A stretch of DNA of 64,000 nt from Mucilaginibacter myungsuensis (GCF_015222005.1 NZ_JADFFL010000009.1:1-64000), one strand, 5' to 3'. Positions 34,982 through 43,835 are shown, counted from the first letter of the stretch. The notes: generated by a model from the sequence alone, not told the origin. Numbers and translations are program-made.

Positions 34982-36103
34982 TCAATCGAACCGATGCCGC
35001 TCAAAATCATAGTCGGATTGGGCGGTGATGATGCGCTTTCGCCGGGCAATGTCTTCGTCAAGCGTGTGGTCATAGGTATGATCGGTAACCGACATATCGC
35101 GTTCTTTGTCCTTATCAGCATAATAAATATTGGCCTCCATGGTCTTAGCCATAGCCACATCGTAAGGCCCTTTCGGCGACATCAGCTTAACAAATACCGG
35201 CAAACACTCAAACAGGATGAAAAGGTAACCTATGAATGATATAGCCAAATAGGTATCCAGTTCGCGCTCCCCTTTATCATTATAACCTAACTGCCCTAAA
35301 GCCCAGTTACGGTCGGCAAAGCCGGCTATGGCGGTCAGGCTGTCCAATTGTTTTGGGGTGAAGAGTTTCAGGTCGTTCAAACCTTCGGCTTGCTTGCGGG
35401 TGGCCAAGTATTCGTCCATTTTACCAATATCGTCGGTAACGGTCTTTAGGCGGTTCTGCTTTTCTACAAGTACGGCTTCTTTTTGCTTGGCGTAAGTTCC
35501 GTAACCCGTAATGCCCGATGTTTGGTTGGTCTTATCGCCAAAAACCTCCTGATTTAGCTGGTAACGTGAGCGGTTGATGTCGCGTTCTAACGAGTCCTTT
35601 TCTTTTTTCAGGTCCTGGTTCTTGGTCATCTCCATCGAGTACTTTTGCTCGTAGGTCAGCTTCAGGGTGTCGATCTTGCGGTTCTGTGCTTTCGAATATG
35701 AAGTGCGTAGTTTTTGGCGGATCTCTTTATCAAAGATCTTCAGCTCCAATGGCCGCGATATCACGATACCGATCATAATAGCCAACAAAATACGGGGCGA
35801 TGCCTGCAAGATCTGCTGGCTGGTAGTACCCTCTTTATTGATACTGGATACGATGTACCTATCCATATTAAAGATAGCCGTACCCCAAAGCAGACCGAAC
35901 AAAATGGCAAAACCTACCGCGAAAGCACTACCGCTGAATACAAAATACATGGCATATCCGCCCGACAAAGCGGCGAACAGCGCGGTAAAAAAAATGGTGG
36001 CACCGATACCCACATATTTGTTATGCTCGATGGGGTATTTTTTAAGGGTATCTATATGGGCTCCTGAACAGAACCAGAAAAAGCGGGTAACTTTCTTCAT
36101 CAA
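34982..36103 (-). CDS. DUF4407 membrane protein
   Basis: A 373-aa protein with four helices, three in the N-terminal 110 residues and one near residue 290, and a long coiled-coil-prone periplasmic or cytosolic segment in between (EQKYSMEMTKNQDLKKEKDS). The family is common in Bacteroidota and of unknown function. It is separated by 142 nt from the SNF2 gene, so an operon is not obvious. Confidence 0.82.
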   Translation of the reverse strand: MMKKVTRFFWFCSGAHIDTLKKYPIEHNKYVGIGATIFFTALFAALSGGYAMYFVFSGSAFAVGFAILFGLLWGTAIFNMDRYIVSSINKEGTTSQQILQASPRILLAIMIGIVISRPLELKIFDKEIRQKLRTSYSKAQNRKIDTLKLTYEQKYSMEMTKNQDLKKEKDSLERDINRSRYQLNQEVFGDKTNQTSGITGYGTYAKQKEAVLVEKQNRLKTVTDDIGKMDEYLATRKQAEGLNDLKLFTPKQLDSLTAIAGFADRNWALGQLGYNDKGERELDTYLAISFIGYLFILFECLPVFVKLMSPKGPYDVAMAKTMEANIYYADKDKERDMSVTDHTYDHTLDEDIARRKRIITAQSDYDFERHRFD

Positions 36104-36227
36104 ATTTCAATTATCTACATTGAAACGCCTTGAGATGGCGAATGTTACAAAATTACAGATAATTATGTGTGAAGTTGGAGTTGATCCCAGTGGGCTTTGT
36201 AGCAGAACAAAGACGGATAACGATAAC

Positions 36228-36680
36228 TTATTTTATTTCAACGATCTTGCTGCTTTTATAAACCAGTTTGCCCACACCATCACTCTCGTTATAAGGAGGG
36301 GCGCATTTGTATTTTTTCACATGGATCACCCCTGCTTTAATAGCATCCAAAGAGTAGCAGAATTTAAAGGAGGGGAATTTCCCGGCCGCTTTCATGCCCG
36401 AGCCGATATTAAGGTAAATATAATGGCCATCGCCAATGATCATATTCCCGCCGCCTTTAGGAGTAAGAACATAAGAAACTATACAATCGGGCCTATTATC
36501 ACCATTAATATCGCCGGTGATCGCAATTGGGGTATCCATCACCCCCTTTCCATCTTTTTCGATCGCGGCCCTTATCTTCTCAAACTGTTTTAGGGCCGCA
36601 ACATCCGGAGCATCTTTTGGTTGATGCGGTGTATAGGACAAAGCAAACAGCGATAATAAAGCGATCTTTAAGCTAAGCAT
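36228..36680 (-). CDS. Secreted protein with a calcium-loop-like motif
   Basis: A 150-aa exported protein (signal MLSLKIALLSLFALSYT). The segment TGDINGDNRPDCIVSYV has the DxNxDxxxD pattern of FG-GAP or dockerin-like calcium loops, followed by YIYLNIGSG. The remainder is beta-rich with two Cys (KFCYS, YKCAPP). Function is not recognised. Confidence 0.65.
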   Translation of the reverse strand: MLSLKIALLSLFALSYTPHQPKDAPDVAALKQFEKIRAAIEKDGKGVMDTPIAITGDINGDNRPDCIVSYVLTPKGGGNMIIGDGHYIYLNIGSGMKAAGKFPSFKFCYSLDAIKAGVIHVKKYKCAPPYNESDGVGKLVYKSSKIVEIK

Positions 36681-36789
36681 GGGTCGTATGGTTTTAATTA
36701 CTAATTGATCATCGGTAGATGGAATGTCATCAACGCATGGTCTTCCTTAAATAACAAATATTGTTCATAACAGTTTATATTAATAGTTT

Positions 36790-36797
36790 TACCTTTG
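36790..36797 (+). promoter_or_regulatory. -7 box of the rhodanese gene
   Basis: TACCTTTG matches TAnnTTTG and lies 22 nt before the ATG at 36820, leaving a short leader. Confidence 0.5.
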
Positions 36798-36819
36798 GAA
36801 CATCTTACCATTCAACACC

Positions 36820-37134
36820 ATGAAAGAAATATCAGTACAAGAATTAAAAGAGAAAATAGACGGCGGCGAAGATTTTCAATTGATAGATGTTCGCGAGGAT
36901 TTTGAGTACGAAATGTCTAACCTGAACGGCGAACTGATCCCGCTGGGCGGCATACTGATAGAGACCGACAAAATATCAAAAGACAAACCCGTGGTAGTAA
37001 TGTGCCGCAGTGGCAAACGCAGCGGCGTGGCTGTAATGCAGTTAGAGGCACAAGGCTTTACTAATTTATACAACCTGCAGGGTGGCATCACCGCCTGGGC
37101 GCAAGAGATAGACCCAAGCATACAAGTGTACTAA
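36820..37134 (+). CDS. Single-domain rhodanese
   Basis: A 104-aa cytoplasmic rhodanese with LIDVREDFEYEMSNL and the active-site loop VVMCRSGKRSG (catalytic Cys in CRSGKR). It ends NLQGGITAWAQ, as is typical. The likely role is sulfur transfer or thiosulfate:acceptor transfer, but the partner is unknown. A 60-aa membrane protein gene follows 3 nt later. Confidence 0.92.
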   Translation: MKEISVQELKEKIDGGEDFQLIDVREDFEYEMSNLNGELIPLGGILIETDKISKDKPVVVMCRSGKRSGVAVMQLEAQGFTNLYNLQGGITAWAQEIDPSIQVY

Positions 37135-37137
37135 GCT

Positions 37138-37320
37138 ATGGCGTTAAAATTGTTTATGAACGTGCTGTACACAATAGGCATTTTTGTGTGCTGCGCGGTT
37201 GTATATTGGGCTTTCCCTAAGCAAGAGTATATGTGGGCCATGGCCGCCATATTTATTGCCGGGTTGTTTGTCATACTAAAGATAAAACTGCTTAAAGAGT
37301 TAAGGCAGAAAAAGAAATAA
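37138..37320 (+). CDS. Small two-helix membrane protein
   Basis: 60 aa, with two helices (about 8-26 and 33-49) and a Lys/Arg-rich tail (KELRQKKK). It follows the rhodanese gene by 3 nt and its stop codon is part of the terminator stem at 37318. Similar short proteins are widespread in Sphingobacteriaceae, possibly the DUF6358 group (recalled, not checked). Confidence 0.65.
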   Translation: MALKLFMNVLYTIGIFVCCAVVYWAFPKQEYMWAMAAIFIAGLFVILKIKLLKELRQKKK

Positions 37321-37356
37321 AAGAAAAGCGCGGTCAACCATCGCGCTTTTCTTTTA
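37318..37356. terminator. Perfect 15-bp terminator shared by convergent genes
   Basis: The arms 37318-37332 and 37342-37356 are fully complementary with a 9-nt loop, A/T-rich at the base and GC at the tip. The left arm includes the TAA of the plus-strand gene and the right arm codes for the last residues of the minus-strand gene. Confidence 0.85.
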
Positions 37357-38644
37357 AAGGATATTTTTCAGCAACATAGTACAGCATACTAAAGATGAGG
37401 GAAGGGCATAAATGCTGCAGCACCCTATCGAACGAGGTGGTGAGGTGCCAATCTAACCCGTAAGGTGTTGTTAGATAAACCACCATATAGCCCATAAAGA
37501 CCAAAGCCAGGATCATAAAGGTTGACGACACAAAATACCTTCTGCATAATATCAGCGCTGTCATCAAAACGGCAGTAAGCAATATATACCTGCCGGTAAG
37601 CGCCACCAAAATAAACTTGATGATGGCGATATACCTTGCCGGATCTTTAATGTAGGTAAGTAAACTTTTCCCTCCGGCAGCCACCAGGTCATTTGCCGGC
37701 GCGTAAAACAATTTAAAGGATAGGCTTACAATTAATGGCAATGCGGCACCTATTGCGTACTTTTTTATTAACCCGGCCGATCTGTAGTTCCTAATTAAAA
37801 ACGCCAGCGTAAACACGACAAAAAACAACCATCCTTCATTTTTTACCCATGTGCCTGATGCGGCCATAAATGCAGCAATGCCGATCTGGTTACCGCTCGC
37901 GCTGACCTGTCGTAATAGATATGCTACAGATAGCAGGATGAATAGCGACAAAAGGGTATCGGCCCCTTGGTACGACGCTATAAGTTTAAAATTACTGTCG
38001 ACAGCGAAAAGAAGAACCGCCAGGCAGGCGTATGTGCGCTTGTCATGATCAGCTGCAAGCGAAAAATAGGTAGCTACCGGTATCGAAAATGCCACCAGCA
38101 AGGCAAATAAAAGCGGAACATTGGCAGTACAATTCCCCAGGGAATTCCACAAATAACCGACAACTGATGGTAGCATTAACGGATAATCGCGGTGCGAATA
38201 ATTCAATTCCGGAGCGAACATGTTACGCCAATGCCGGGGGTCGGCCATAAACTTAGCGTGCAGGTTCCATATAGACCAGGCATCCCAATCGCCGTGCTTA
38301 CTTTGAAAAAATATAAAGTAAAGTACAATACTAAACAAGCTTACCAACAAGATCAGGGTTTGCTTAGGACGGGCGATATAAAAGTTCCCGACCGATAATA
38401 TCTGTAAAGACCGGCCCCAATAAATATGTGCAGCGTTAGCCAATGTCAATACGATCAATAACCCCCAAAGCGGAATCCCTATGACCAGTAACAGGTAATA
38501 GCACCAACTTACCAATACAAGGGCTATTATACAGCCAGTGATCAACTTTAACGGCCTACCCAGATCTGCAATGCAACGCCCAAGCAGCATGGCACAACCA
38601 ATACACAGCAGTAATAAATTGATAAGGGCAAATACGAAGGTCAT
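37334..38644 (-). CDS. Polytopic membrane protein, GT39/ArnT-like
   Basis: A 436-aa protein with about 11-12 hydrophobic segments. An early loop GDWDAWSIWNLHAKFM places acidic and aromatic residues as in GT-C glycosyltransferases of the PMT/ArnT type, where the first large loop carries catalytic Asp residues. This suggests a lipid-linked sugar transferase, but no further motif is definite. Its stop codon lies in the loop of the shared terminator. The small membrane protein at 38646 is 1 nt upstream and probably co-transcribed. Confidence 0.7.
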   Translation of the reverse strand: MTFVFALINLLLLCIGCAMLLGRCIADLGRPLKLITGCIIALVLVSWCYYLLLVIGIPLWGLLIVLTLANAAHIYWGRSLQILSVGNFYIARPKQTLILLVSLFSIVLYFIFFQSKHGDWDAWSIWNLHAKFMADPRHWRNMFAPELNYSHRDYPLMLPSVVGYLWNSLGNCTANVPLLFALLVAFSIPVATYFSLAADHDKRTYACLAVLLFAVDSNFKLIASYQGADTLLSLFILLSVAYLLRQVSASGNQIGIAAFMAASGTWVKNEGWLFFVVFTLAFLIRNYRSAGLIKKYAIGAALPLIVSLSFKLFYAPANDLVAAGGKSLLTYIKDPARYIAIIKFILVALTGRYILLTAVLMTALILCRRYFVSSTFMILALVFMGYMVVYLTTPYGLDWHLTTSFDRVLQHLCPSLIFSMLYYVAEKYPLKEKRDG

Positions 38645-38645
38645 A

Positions 38646-39029
38646 CTATGGGGTCTTTTTGGTCAGGATCAACTGATACTGTTCGGTCTCGCTTATCAGG
38701 AACGCTTGATGACCGGGCACCTGTTTCAATGGCAGATCCCGTTTGTGGATGTACAAGACGGTGTCCTTACCCATATTTTTTGATAAGATAACAGGCGCCA
38801 ATATGTAAGCCGCCTCGTTGTACAACGCATCCGATGGCTCATCTGCATAATAACCTATCGTTGTCCCTATTGCTATTTGCGCGGCAACGGGCGCCAGTGC
38901 GTCGGTCATCACATCTATATCAAAATGTGACCGGCTCAACTGATACCCCCTTGCTCCAATGCCGGTCAGCATTACAAGAACGAGCATCGCCACGGCGATA
39001 ACAAATTTTCTATTTTGAGTTTTCACCAT
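38646..39029 (-). CDS. Hypothetical single-pass membrane protein
   Basis: 127 aa from the ATG at 39029; a TTG three codons upstream would overlap the epimerase stop. One N-terminal helix (FVIAVAMLVLVMLTGIG) is followed by a soluble periplasmic domain with no recognised motif. It lies between the epimerase and the GT39-like gene with near-zero spacing on both sides. Confidence 0.65.
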   Translation of the reverse strand: MVKTQNRKFVIAVAMLVLVMLTGIGARGYQLSRSHFDIDVMTDALAPVAAQIAIGTTIGYYADEPSDALYNEAAYILAPVILSKNMGKDTVLYIHKRDLPLKQVPGHQAFLISETEQYQLILTKKTP

Positions 39030-39034
39030 TATAG

Positions 39035-40051
39035 TCAAACTAAAGGAGATAAACCTAACCCATAATTATTGCTTAATACCCATTTGCCACCCTTAAATTC
39101 CGGATCAGCATACGGGTTGTTGCTTACTAAAAAAGGCCCGTCCAGATCGGCCCAGTCGCATTGCGGGGCCAAAGCTGCGGCGGCTAAAGTTGCGCAACTG
39201 GTCTCGCTCATGCAACCGATCAGTATCTTCAGATCTAACTCGCGGGCACGGTCTATCATTTGCTTAGCCTCATACATCCCGGCCGATTTCATTAGTTTAA
39301 TGTTGATGCCGTGATAAACACCTGCGGCTTTGTCTACATCAGCTAAACGTTGCACGCTTTCATCGCCAATGATGGGGATCGGGCTTCGATCGGTCAGCCA
39401 GGCATTGGCGTCGATATCGGTTTTGGCAAATGGCTGCTCGATCAGTTGTACACCTTGCTCTTTTAGCCAATAAGTCATATCTAAGGCCTGCTCACGGTCT
39501 GTCCATCCTTGGTTAGCGTCTACATAAAGCGGCACATTGGTCACTGAGCGAATGGTATCGATCAAAATCTTATCTGTATCACGGCCCAATTTCACTTTTA
39601 TCACTTTGGCAGAAGCAGCATCTTTTACTTTTTGCAATACAACTTCGGGGGTGTCGATACCGATAGTGACGCTGGTGACGGGCATCAGCGCGGGGTCACT
39701 ACCTACGATCTGCCAGCAGGGTTTGCTTCGCAGTTTGCCATCCAGATCGTGCAGGGCAATATCGATCGCGGCTTTTACAGCAGGTTGCCCTGGGGCGATA
39801 CTATCGAGGTAAGCGATGATCGCCGCATAGTCGAACGGATATTTGAACTGCCGGGCATCGACCTTACTTAAAAACTCCGAGGCGCTTTGGTGGCTCTCGC
39901 CCATATAGGGCACCATGGATGCTTCACCATGACCGATGTAGCCCTCATGAGTGATCTGCACCATCATCAATGGGGTCGACGTTCGCGAGAAACCCGATAT
40001 GGTGAACGGGTACCTGAGCAATAGATCGTATGGGCGGTAAGTCAGTTGCAT
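39035..40051 (-). CDS. Dipeptide epimerase (enolase superfamily)
   Basis: 338 aa from the ATG at 40051. It has the MLE-subgroup catalytic set: KVKLGRD (second Lys of the KxK motif), DANQGW (metal Asp), EQPF (Glu), GDESV (Asp) and KLMKSAG (Lys on the opposite face). This pattern is typical of L-Ala-D/L-Glu and related dipeptide epimerases that recycle murein peptides. Substrate specificity cannot be read. It is divergent from the 329-aa gene at 40107. Confidence 0.9.
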   Translation of the reverse strand: MQLTYRPYDLLLRYPFTISGFSRTSTPLMMVQITHEGYIGHGEASMVPYMGESHQSASEFLSKVDARQFKYPFDYAAIIAYLDSIAPGQPAVKAAIDIALHDLDGKLRSKPCWQIVGSDPALMPVTSVTIGIDTPEVVLQKVKDAASAKVIKVKLGRDTDKILIDTIRSVTNVPLYVDANQGWTDREQALDMTYWLKEQGVQLIEQPFAKTDIDANAWLTDRSPIPIIGDESVQRLADVDKAAGVYHGINIKLMKSAGMYEAKQMIDRARELDLKILIGCMSETSCATLAAAALAPQCDWADLDGPFLVSNNPYADPEFKGGKWVLSNNYGLGLSPLV

Positions 40052-40092
40052 GTTAAAATTCAAAGCTAAAATTTTTCGGTTACATCAATGCT

Positions 40093-40100
40093 TATCTTTG
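40093..40100 (+). promoter_or_regulatory. -7 box 6 nt before the 40107 gene
   Basis: TATCTTTG matches TAnnTTTG, with 6 nt to the ATG at 40107. The message would be leaderless. Confidence 0.5.
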
Positions 40101-40106
40101 TGGCTT

Positions 40107-41096
40107 ATGGCGGTACAAGTTTACAACCCCTTCGAGCGATTTAATTTTAGTAACCGTAACTGCTTTTTAACCGGCACGCCTGTTGATGCCGAAGAAGAAC
40201 GCATACAGGTATTCCCGCAATGGCTGATGACGCGCTATGCGCTGGAAGAGCGCCCGTTCAAATTATTAGACGAAAGCATCACCACTTACAAAGACCTCAA
40301 GATACCCTGCTCTACCGATCTGAATAATCAGTTCCTGATCCCGTTAGAAGAGGAGATAGCCGAAGCTTTCGACAAAGGTTACGATGCTGTTAAGGCCTTG
40401 GATCCGATCAAGATATTTCAATGGGCCGGTAAATTATTGTACGGTATGATCTTTAATGAGGTGCAATCGGGCATAAAAATGCAGTATGCCCAGGGCGAGC
40501 AATTTGTGATGTCGCAAGCGATCAGGCACAAGTTCAGTCACCTGTTGCTGATGTTGCAGGGTATTAACCATCCGATCATTTTTGATGAATTCACACCTTT
40601 CAGCCTGTTCCTGTTCAAAGTAGATAACGCGCCCGATGAATTTGTGTACCGCGACGAGATCAACACCCTTACCTTCTCTATCCGCTTACGCGATATGGGT
40701 TTGATCATTTGCCTGCAAGACAATACCGCCAACCTGCGTTACCACAAACAACTGCTGGACAAGATCGGCGAAACACCTTTACACCCGATCCAATTCGAGG
40801 AGATGTGTGCCCGGGTTTTCTACTCGGCCTATCTGTTCAACCGCTTGCCCGAATACAATCTGCTCCCCGTTGGCGAAGAATTATACATTGAAGCCATGCC
40901 CCTCCGCGGGATGGATAGCCGGCCGCTGTTTGATCACTGGCAAGGCAAAACCTTTGGCCAGGTTTTAGAGAACTTTTGGAAAAAATGGGGATTTTTGTTG
41001 TTAGAGATCATCAAGAATCCCGAAAAACCGATGACCTTTTTAACGCGGGAGGATGGGGAGTTGATACCAGCGGGGGAAGTTGGGTTGCCGGCGTAA
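40107..41096 (+). CDS. Conserved hypothetical protein
   Basis: 329 aa from the ATG at 40107, immediately after a -7 box; the reading 19 codons longer runs through that box. No family is recognised. The protein is soluble and acidic, with an N-terminal RNCFLTGTPVDAEEE stretch containing one Cys and a later Cys in LKIPCS; this recalls the zinc-knuckle start of some HNH or ribosomal-type proteins, but no second pair is present. It precedes aroE by 90 nt. Confidence 0.72.
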   Translation: MAVQVYNPFERFNFSNRNCFLTGTPVDAEEERIQVFPQWLMTRYALEERPFKLLDESITTYKDLKIPCSTDLNNQFLIPLEEEIAEAFDKGYDAVKALDPIKIFQWAGKLLYGMIFNEVQSGIKMQYAQGEQFVMSQAIRHKFSHLLLMLQGINHPIIFDEFTPFSLFLFKVDNAPDEFVYRDEINTLTFSIRLRDMGLIICLQDNTANLRYHKQLLDKIGETPLHPIQFEEMCARVFYSAYLFNRLPEYNLLPVGEELYIEAMPLRGMDSRPLFDHWQGKTFGQVLENFWKKWGFLLLEIIKNPEKPMTFLTREDGELIPAGEVGLPA

Positions 41097-41186
41097 GCAT
41101 CACTACTTGTCAAGGATCATTAATATTATCTAATACAACCCCCGTTGTGCAGATAAAACTGTTTCTTTGCGTATACCACAATATTT

Positions 41187-41990
41187 ATGAAATTCTACGG
41201 GCTTATTGGTTATCCGCTTACGCATTCGTTCTCTAAGAAGTTCTTTACCGAAAAATTCGAGAAGGAAAATATCGAGGATCATGTTTATGATCTTTACGAG
41301 CTGAGCAACCTGAGCGACTTTCCTGAGTTATTGCGCGCTAACCCCAAACTTTGCGGGCTGAACGTCACTGTTCCGCATAAAATAGGAGTTGTACGTTACC
41401 TGGACTGGGTGAGCGAGGAGGCTAAAGAAGTTGGCGCAGTTAACTGCATCCGTATTGCGGCCGAAAGTCCCGTTGCCGCCGCTTTTGCCGGCGAGGTGGG
41501 CATACAGGACCATGATTTTAAACTTGAAGGTTTCAATACCGATGTTTACGGATTTGAGCATTCGCTGAAACCTTTGCTGAAAAAGCATCATAAAAAAGCT
41601 TTGCTGTTAGGCAATGGTGGTGCCGCCCGTGCCGTGAAATGTGTGCTGGATAAACTGGATATCGAATACAAACTGGTGACCCGCCGGCCGGAAGGAAGGA
41701 ACTCTATCCGTTATGACGCTGTCACCAAAAAGATGATGGAAGAATATACGCTGATCATCAACTCTACCCCTGTCGGTACATCGCCTAATGTAGATGAATG
41801 CCCGCCGATACCGTACGAATACATTACCTCCGAACACTTGTTATACGACCTGATCTACAATCCCGAGCAAACACTTTTCCTAAAAAAAGGCCATGAGCAG
41901 GGCGCGGCCACTAAAAATGGTTACGAGATGCTGGTGCTGCAAGCCGAAAGATCATGGGAGATCTGGAATACTCAAAAAGTAAAACCATGA
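41187..41990 (+). CDS. aroE: Shikimate dehydrogenase
   Basis: A 267-aa enzyme reducing 3-dehydroshikimate to shikimate with NADPH. The substrate-binding GYPLTHSFSKKFF, NVTVPHK (catalytic Lys) and NTDVYGF blocks are present, with the dinucleotide loop LLGNGGAARAV and INSTPVGTSPN. The stop codon overlaps the gldD start (ATGA), so the two are translationally coupled. Confidence 0.95.
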   Translation: MKFYGLIGYPLTHSFSKKFFTEKFEKENIEDHVYDLYELSNLSDFPELLRANPKLCGLNVTVPHKIGVVRYLDWVSEEAKEVGAVNCIRIAAESPVAAAFAGEVGIQDHDFKLEGFNTDVYGFEHSLKPLLKKHHKKALLLGNGGAARAVKCVLDKLDIEYKLVTRRPEGRNSIRYDAVTKKMMEEYTLIINSTPVGTSPNVDECPPIPYEYITSEHLLYDLIYNPEQTLFLKKGHEQGAATKNGYEMLVLQAERSWEIWNTQKVKP

Positions 41991-42562
41991 GAGGGCTATT
42001 CTTTGCATTGATCGTTTGCTTACTTTGCTCGTGCGGTGATGGCGACTACTCGCCCAAACCACGGGGCTATTTCCGCATACCTTTGCCTAAAAAGGAATAT
42101 CAGGATTACACCGGCGGCTGCCCGTTCTATTTTAAATACCCAACGTACGCGTTTATAGAACCCGACCGCAACCGCAATGCTATGCCTTGCTGGCTGAATG
42201 TCCAGTTCCCGCAGTTCAATGGTACGTTGCATTTAACTTACGAGCCTGTTGCCAATCAAAAGATATTCAACATGCTGGTAGAGGATAGCTACAAACTGGC
42301 CTCCAAGCATACAGTAAAAGCGACGTCGATAGATCAGGCGGCCATCAATAATTCATTCTATAATGTATTTGGGGTGTATTATTCTATCGAGGGTAATGTT
42401 GCTTCATCGGCACAGTTTTTCCTGACCGACAGTACCAACCACTACATCCGCGGATCATTATATTTCAACGTTAAACCCCGCATCGACTCCATCCAACCGG
42501 TAATGGACTTTGTGAAAAAGGACCTGGACGTTATGATCAAAAGCTTTAGATGGAAGCAGTGA
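41987..42562 (+). CDS. gldD: Gliding motility lipoprotein GldD
   Basis: The ATG at 41987 opens a lipoprotein signal (MRGLFFALIVCLLCSCGD), 191 aa. The conserved PRGYFRIPLPKKEY opening and the FNMLVEDSY and YFNVKPRIDSIQPV segments are characteristic of GldD. It is a periplasmic-facing lipoprotein needed for gliding and type IX secretion in Flavobacterium. Coupling to aroE through ATGA is seen. The 3' gap is filled by heptamer repeats. Confidence 0.9.
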   Translation: MRGLFFALIVCLLCSCGDGDYSPKPRGYFRIPLPKKEYQDYTGGCPFYFKYPTYAFIEPDRNRNAMPCWLNVQFPQFNGTLHLTYEPVANQKIFNMLVEDSYKLASKHTVKATSIDQAAINNSFYNVFGVYYSIEGNVASSAQFFLTDSTNHYIRGSLYFNVKPRIDSIQPVMDFVKKDLDVMIKSFRWKQ

Positions 42563-42563
42563 G

Positions 42564-42702
42564 AAATGAATGCGAAAGTCGAAGTGCCAAATGCGAAATG
42601 ACATTTTGAGAAGCATCGGCCGAGCTTACTTTCGCAATTGACATTCCGACCTTCGCATTTTTCTTACTTTCGCATTTGACATTCCGCATTTCGAATTCCT
42701 TA
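42564..42702. repeat. Facing heptamer arrays C (consensus tgcgaaa)
   Basis: Six units at 42564-42605 (aaatgaa, tgcgaaa, gtcgaag, tgccaaa, tgcgaaa, tgacatt) face five complementary units at 42630-42664 and a second run in shifted phase at 42668-42702. The repeats reach to within 7 nt of the MBL gene start. Confidence 0.75.
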
Positions 42703-42708
42703 AAAAAC

Positions 42709-43344
42709 ATGGCCAACATCAAGTCCTTCACCAATAGCCTCATCGGCGAAAACACTTATATCGTTTACGATAATACCGGCGAGTGCGCCATTATCGACCC
42801 GGGGATGTACACGGCCTTCGATCAGAACGCGGTGGTCAACTTTGTCAACAGCAACGATCTTCAGCCAACGCTACTACTGAATACGCATTGCCATTATGAT
42901 CATATCTTCGGCAATAAATTCATCTTCGATAATTATGGCCTAAAGCCGCAATTCCACAAAGGCGAGTTAGAGGTGCTGATGGCAGCCCCGGCTTGGACGG
43001 CGCAGATGGGTCTGCAGTACGATCTGTCTCCCCTGCCTGAAGTTTACTTGCCCGAGACAGGCACTGTCAGCTTTGGTAATACCACGCTGGAGTTGATCTT
43101 CGCTCCGGGCCATTCGCCTGCGCATTTGTGCTTCTATCATCGTAAAAAGAACTTTTTGGTTGGCGGCGATGTGTTATTCCGCAATAGCATTGGCCGTACC
43201 GATCTGCCGGGCGGCAACCACCAGCAACTGATCGATAACATTAAAGAGAAGCTTTTCACCCTGCCCGAGGATTGCACCGTTTGGCCTGGCCACGGTCCGG
43301 AGACCACTATCGGGTACGAGAAAAGGATGAATCCGTTCTTTTAG
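42709..43344 (+). CDS. MBL-fold metallohydrolase (GloB-like)
   Basis: 211 aa from the ATG at 42709 (MANIKSFTNSL). The metallo-beta-lactamase motif NTHCHYDHIFGN, the GHSPAHLCFYH block, the bridging Asp in LVGGDVLFR and the final WPGHGPETTIG His are intact. The family includes hydroxyacylglutathione hydrolases and persulfide dioxygenase relatives. The C-terminal glyoxalase II domain is absent. The stop TAG is continuous with the REP-like repeat beginning there. Confidence 0.9.
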   Translation: MANIKSFTNSLIGENTYIVYDNTGECAIIDPGMYTAFDQNAVVNFVNSNDLQPTLLLNTHCHYDHIFGNKFIFDNYGLKPQFHKGELEVLMAAPAWTAQMGLQYDLSPLPEVYLPETGTVSFGNTTLELIFAPGHSPAHLCFYHRKKNFLVGGDVLFRNSIGRTDLPGGNHQQLIDNIKEKLFTLPEDCTVWPGHGPETTIGYEKRMNPFF

Positions 43345-43360
43345 CCCCAGCCCCTCCCCC

Positions 43361-43731
43361 CAATGTCATTAAGTTAAGAAATAAAAGCTATCCGCCCCGT
43401 CGCTGCGTCCCCACAGGCAACTATAGCTACCCTCGCGAACAATTCCCTTGTGTGGACACAAACGACGGGGCGAAAGTTTACAAAGGTTAACATTTTTTAA
43501 AATCTACTTTTTTTTAAGTATGTGATAGTCAAATATTTAAAAAGAATTGACTATTTACCTACGGCGTTCTTTGTTATGGATTATTTTGCTCGTAAAATAA
43601 TTAAATGTACGTAGATCAATGCGCGTCGCAGGTGCCCAAATAAGTTCAGTACCTATGGCAATGCTCATCTTCTGTTTTTACGACGCTACAAACCGAAACC
43701 CAAATAAGGTTCTCCTAACTTAATGACATTG
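43361..43731. mobile_element. 371-bp MITE-like element with 16-bp terminal inverted repeats
   Basis: Perfect 16-bp inverted repeats at 43361-43376 and 43716-43731 bound a non-coding segment. Inside are a 10-bp stem (43393-43402 with 43463-43472) and an 8-bp stem near 43525-43554. No target duplication is evident. It appears to split the left arm of a REP-like cruciform. Alternatively it may be a structured RNA gene. Confidence 0.4.
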
Positions 43732-43733
43732 CC

Positions 43734-43819
43734 ATAACTCCCTAAAGGGGGAACAATTTGGGTTATATGGGCGTTAATTGAACTATTATCCCCTCCCCCT
43801 TTAAGGGGTCGGGGGGTTT
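43734..43819. repeat. REP-like cruciform (ccccctaaaggggg type), copy 2, interrupted
   Basis: The left arm remnant (cctaaaggggg, 43741-43751) and right arm (43790-43819) match the copy at 16090-16238. The missing outer left arm is found before the 371-bp element as TAGCCCC (43342-43348) and further C-rich text. Confidence 0.6.
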
Positions 43820-43821
43820 CA

Positions 43822-43829
43822 TATCTTTG
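43822..43829 (+). promoter_or_regulatory. -7 box 6 nt before the FtsX-like permease gene
   Basis: TATCTTTG matches TAnnTTTG, with 6 nt to the ATG at 43836, directly after the REP-like right arm. Confidence 0.5.
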
Positions 43830-43835
43830 CATCTG

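Noticed and set aside
35667..36593. 308-codon plus-strand open frame
   Set aside because: Antisense to the DUF4407 gene and part of the secreted-protein gene, both of which have recognisable proteins; no family resemblance.
40107..41096. HNH nuclease or zinc-ribbon assignment of the 329-aa protein
   Set aside because: Only single cysteines are seen; no His-Asn-His or paired CxxC motif.
43361..43731. Insertion sequence with transposase
   Set aside because: No open frame within the element resembles a transposase; it is kept only as a MITE-like candidate.
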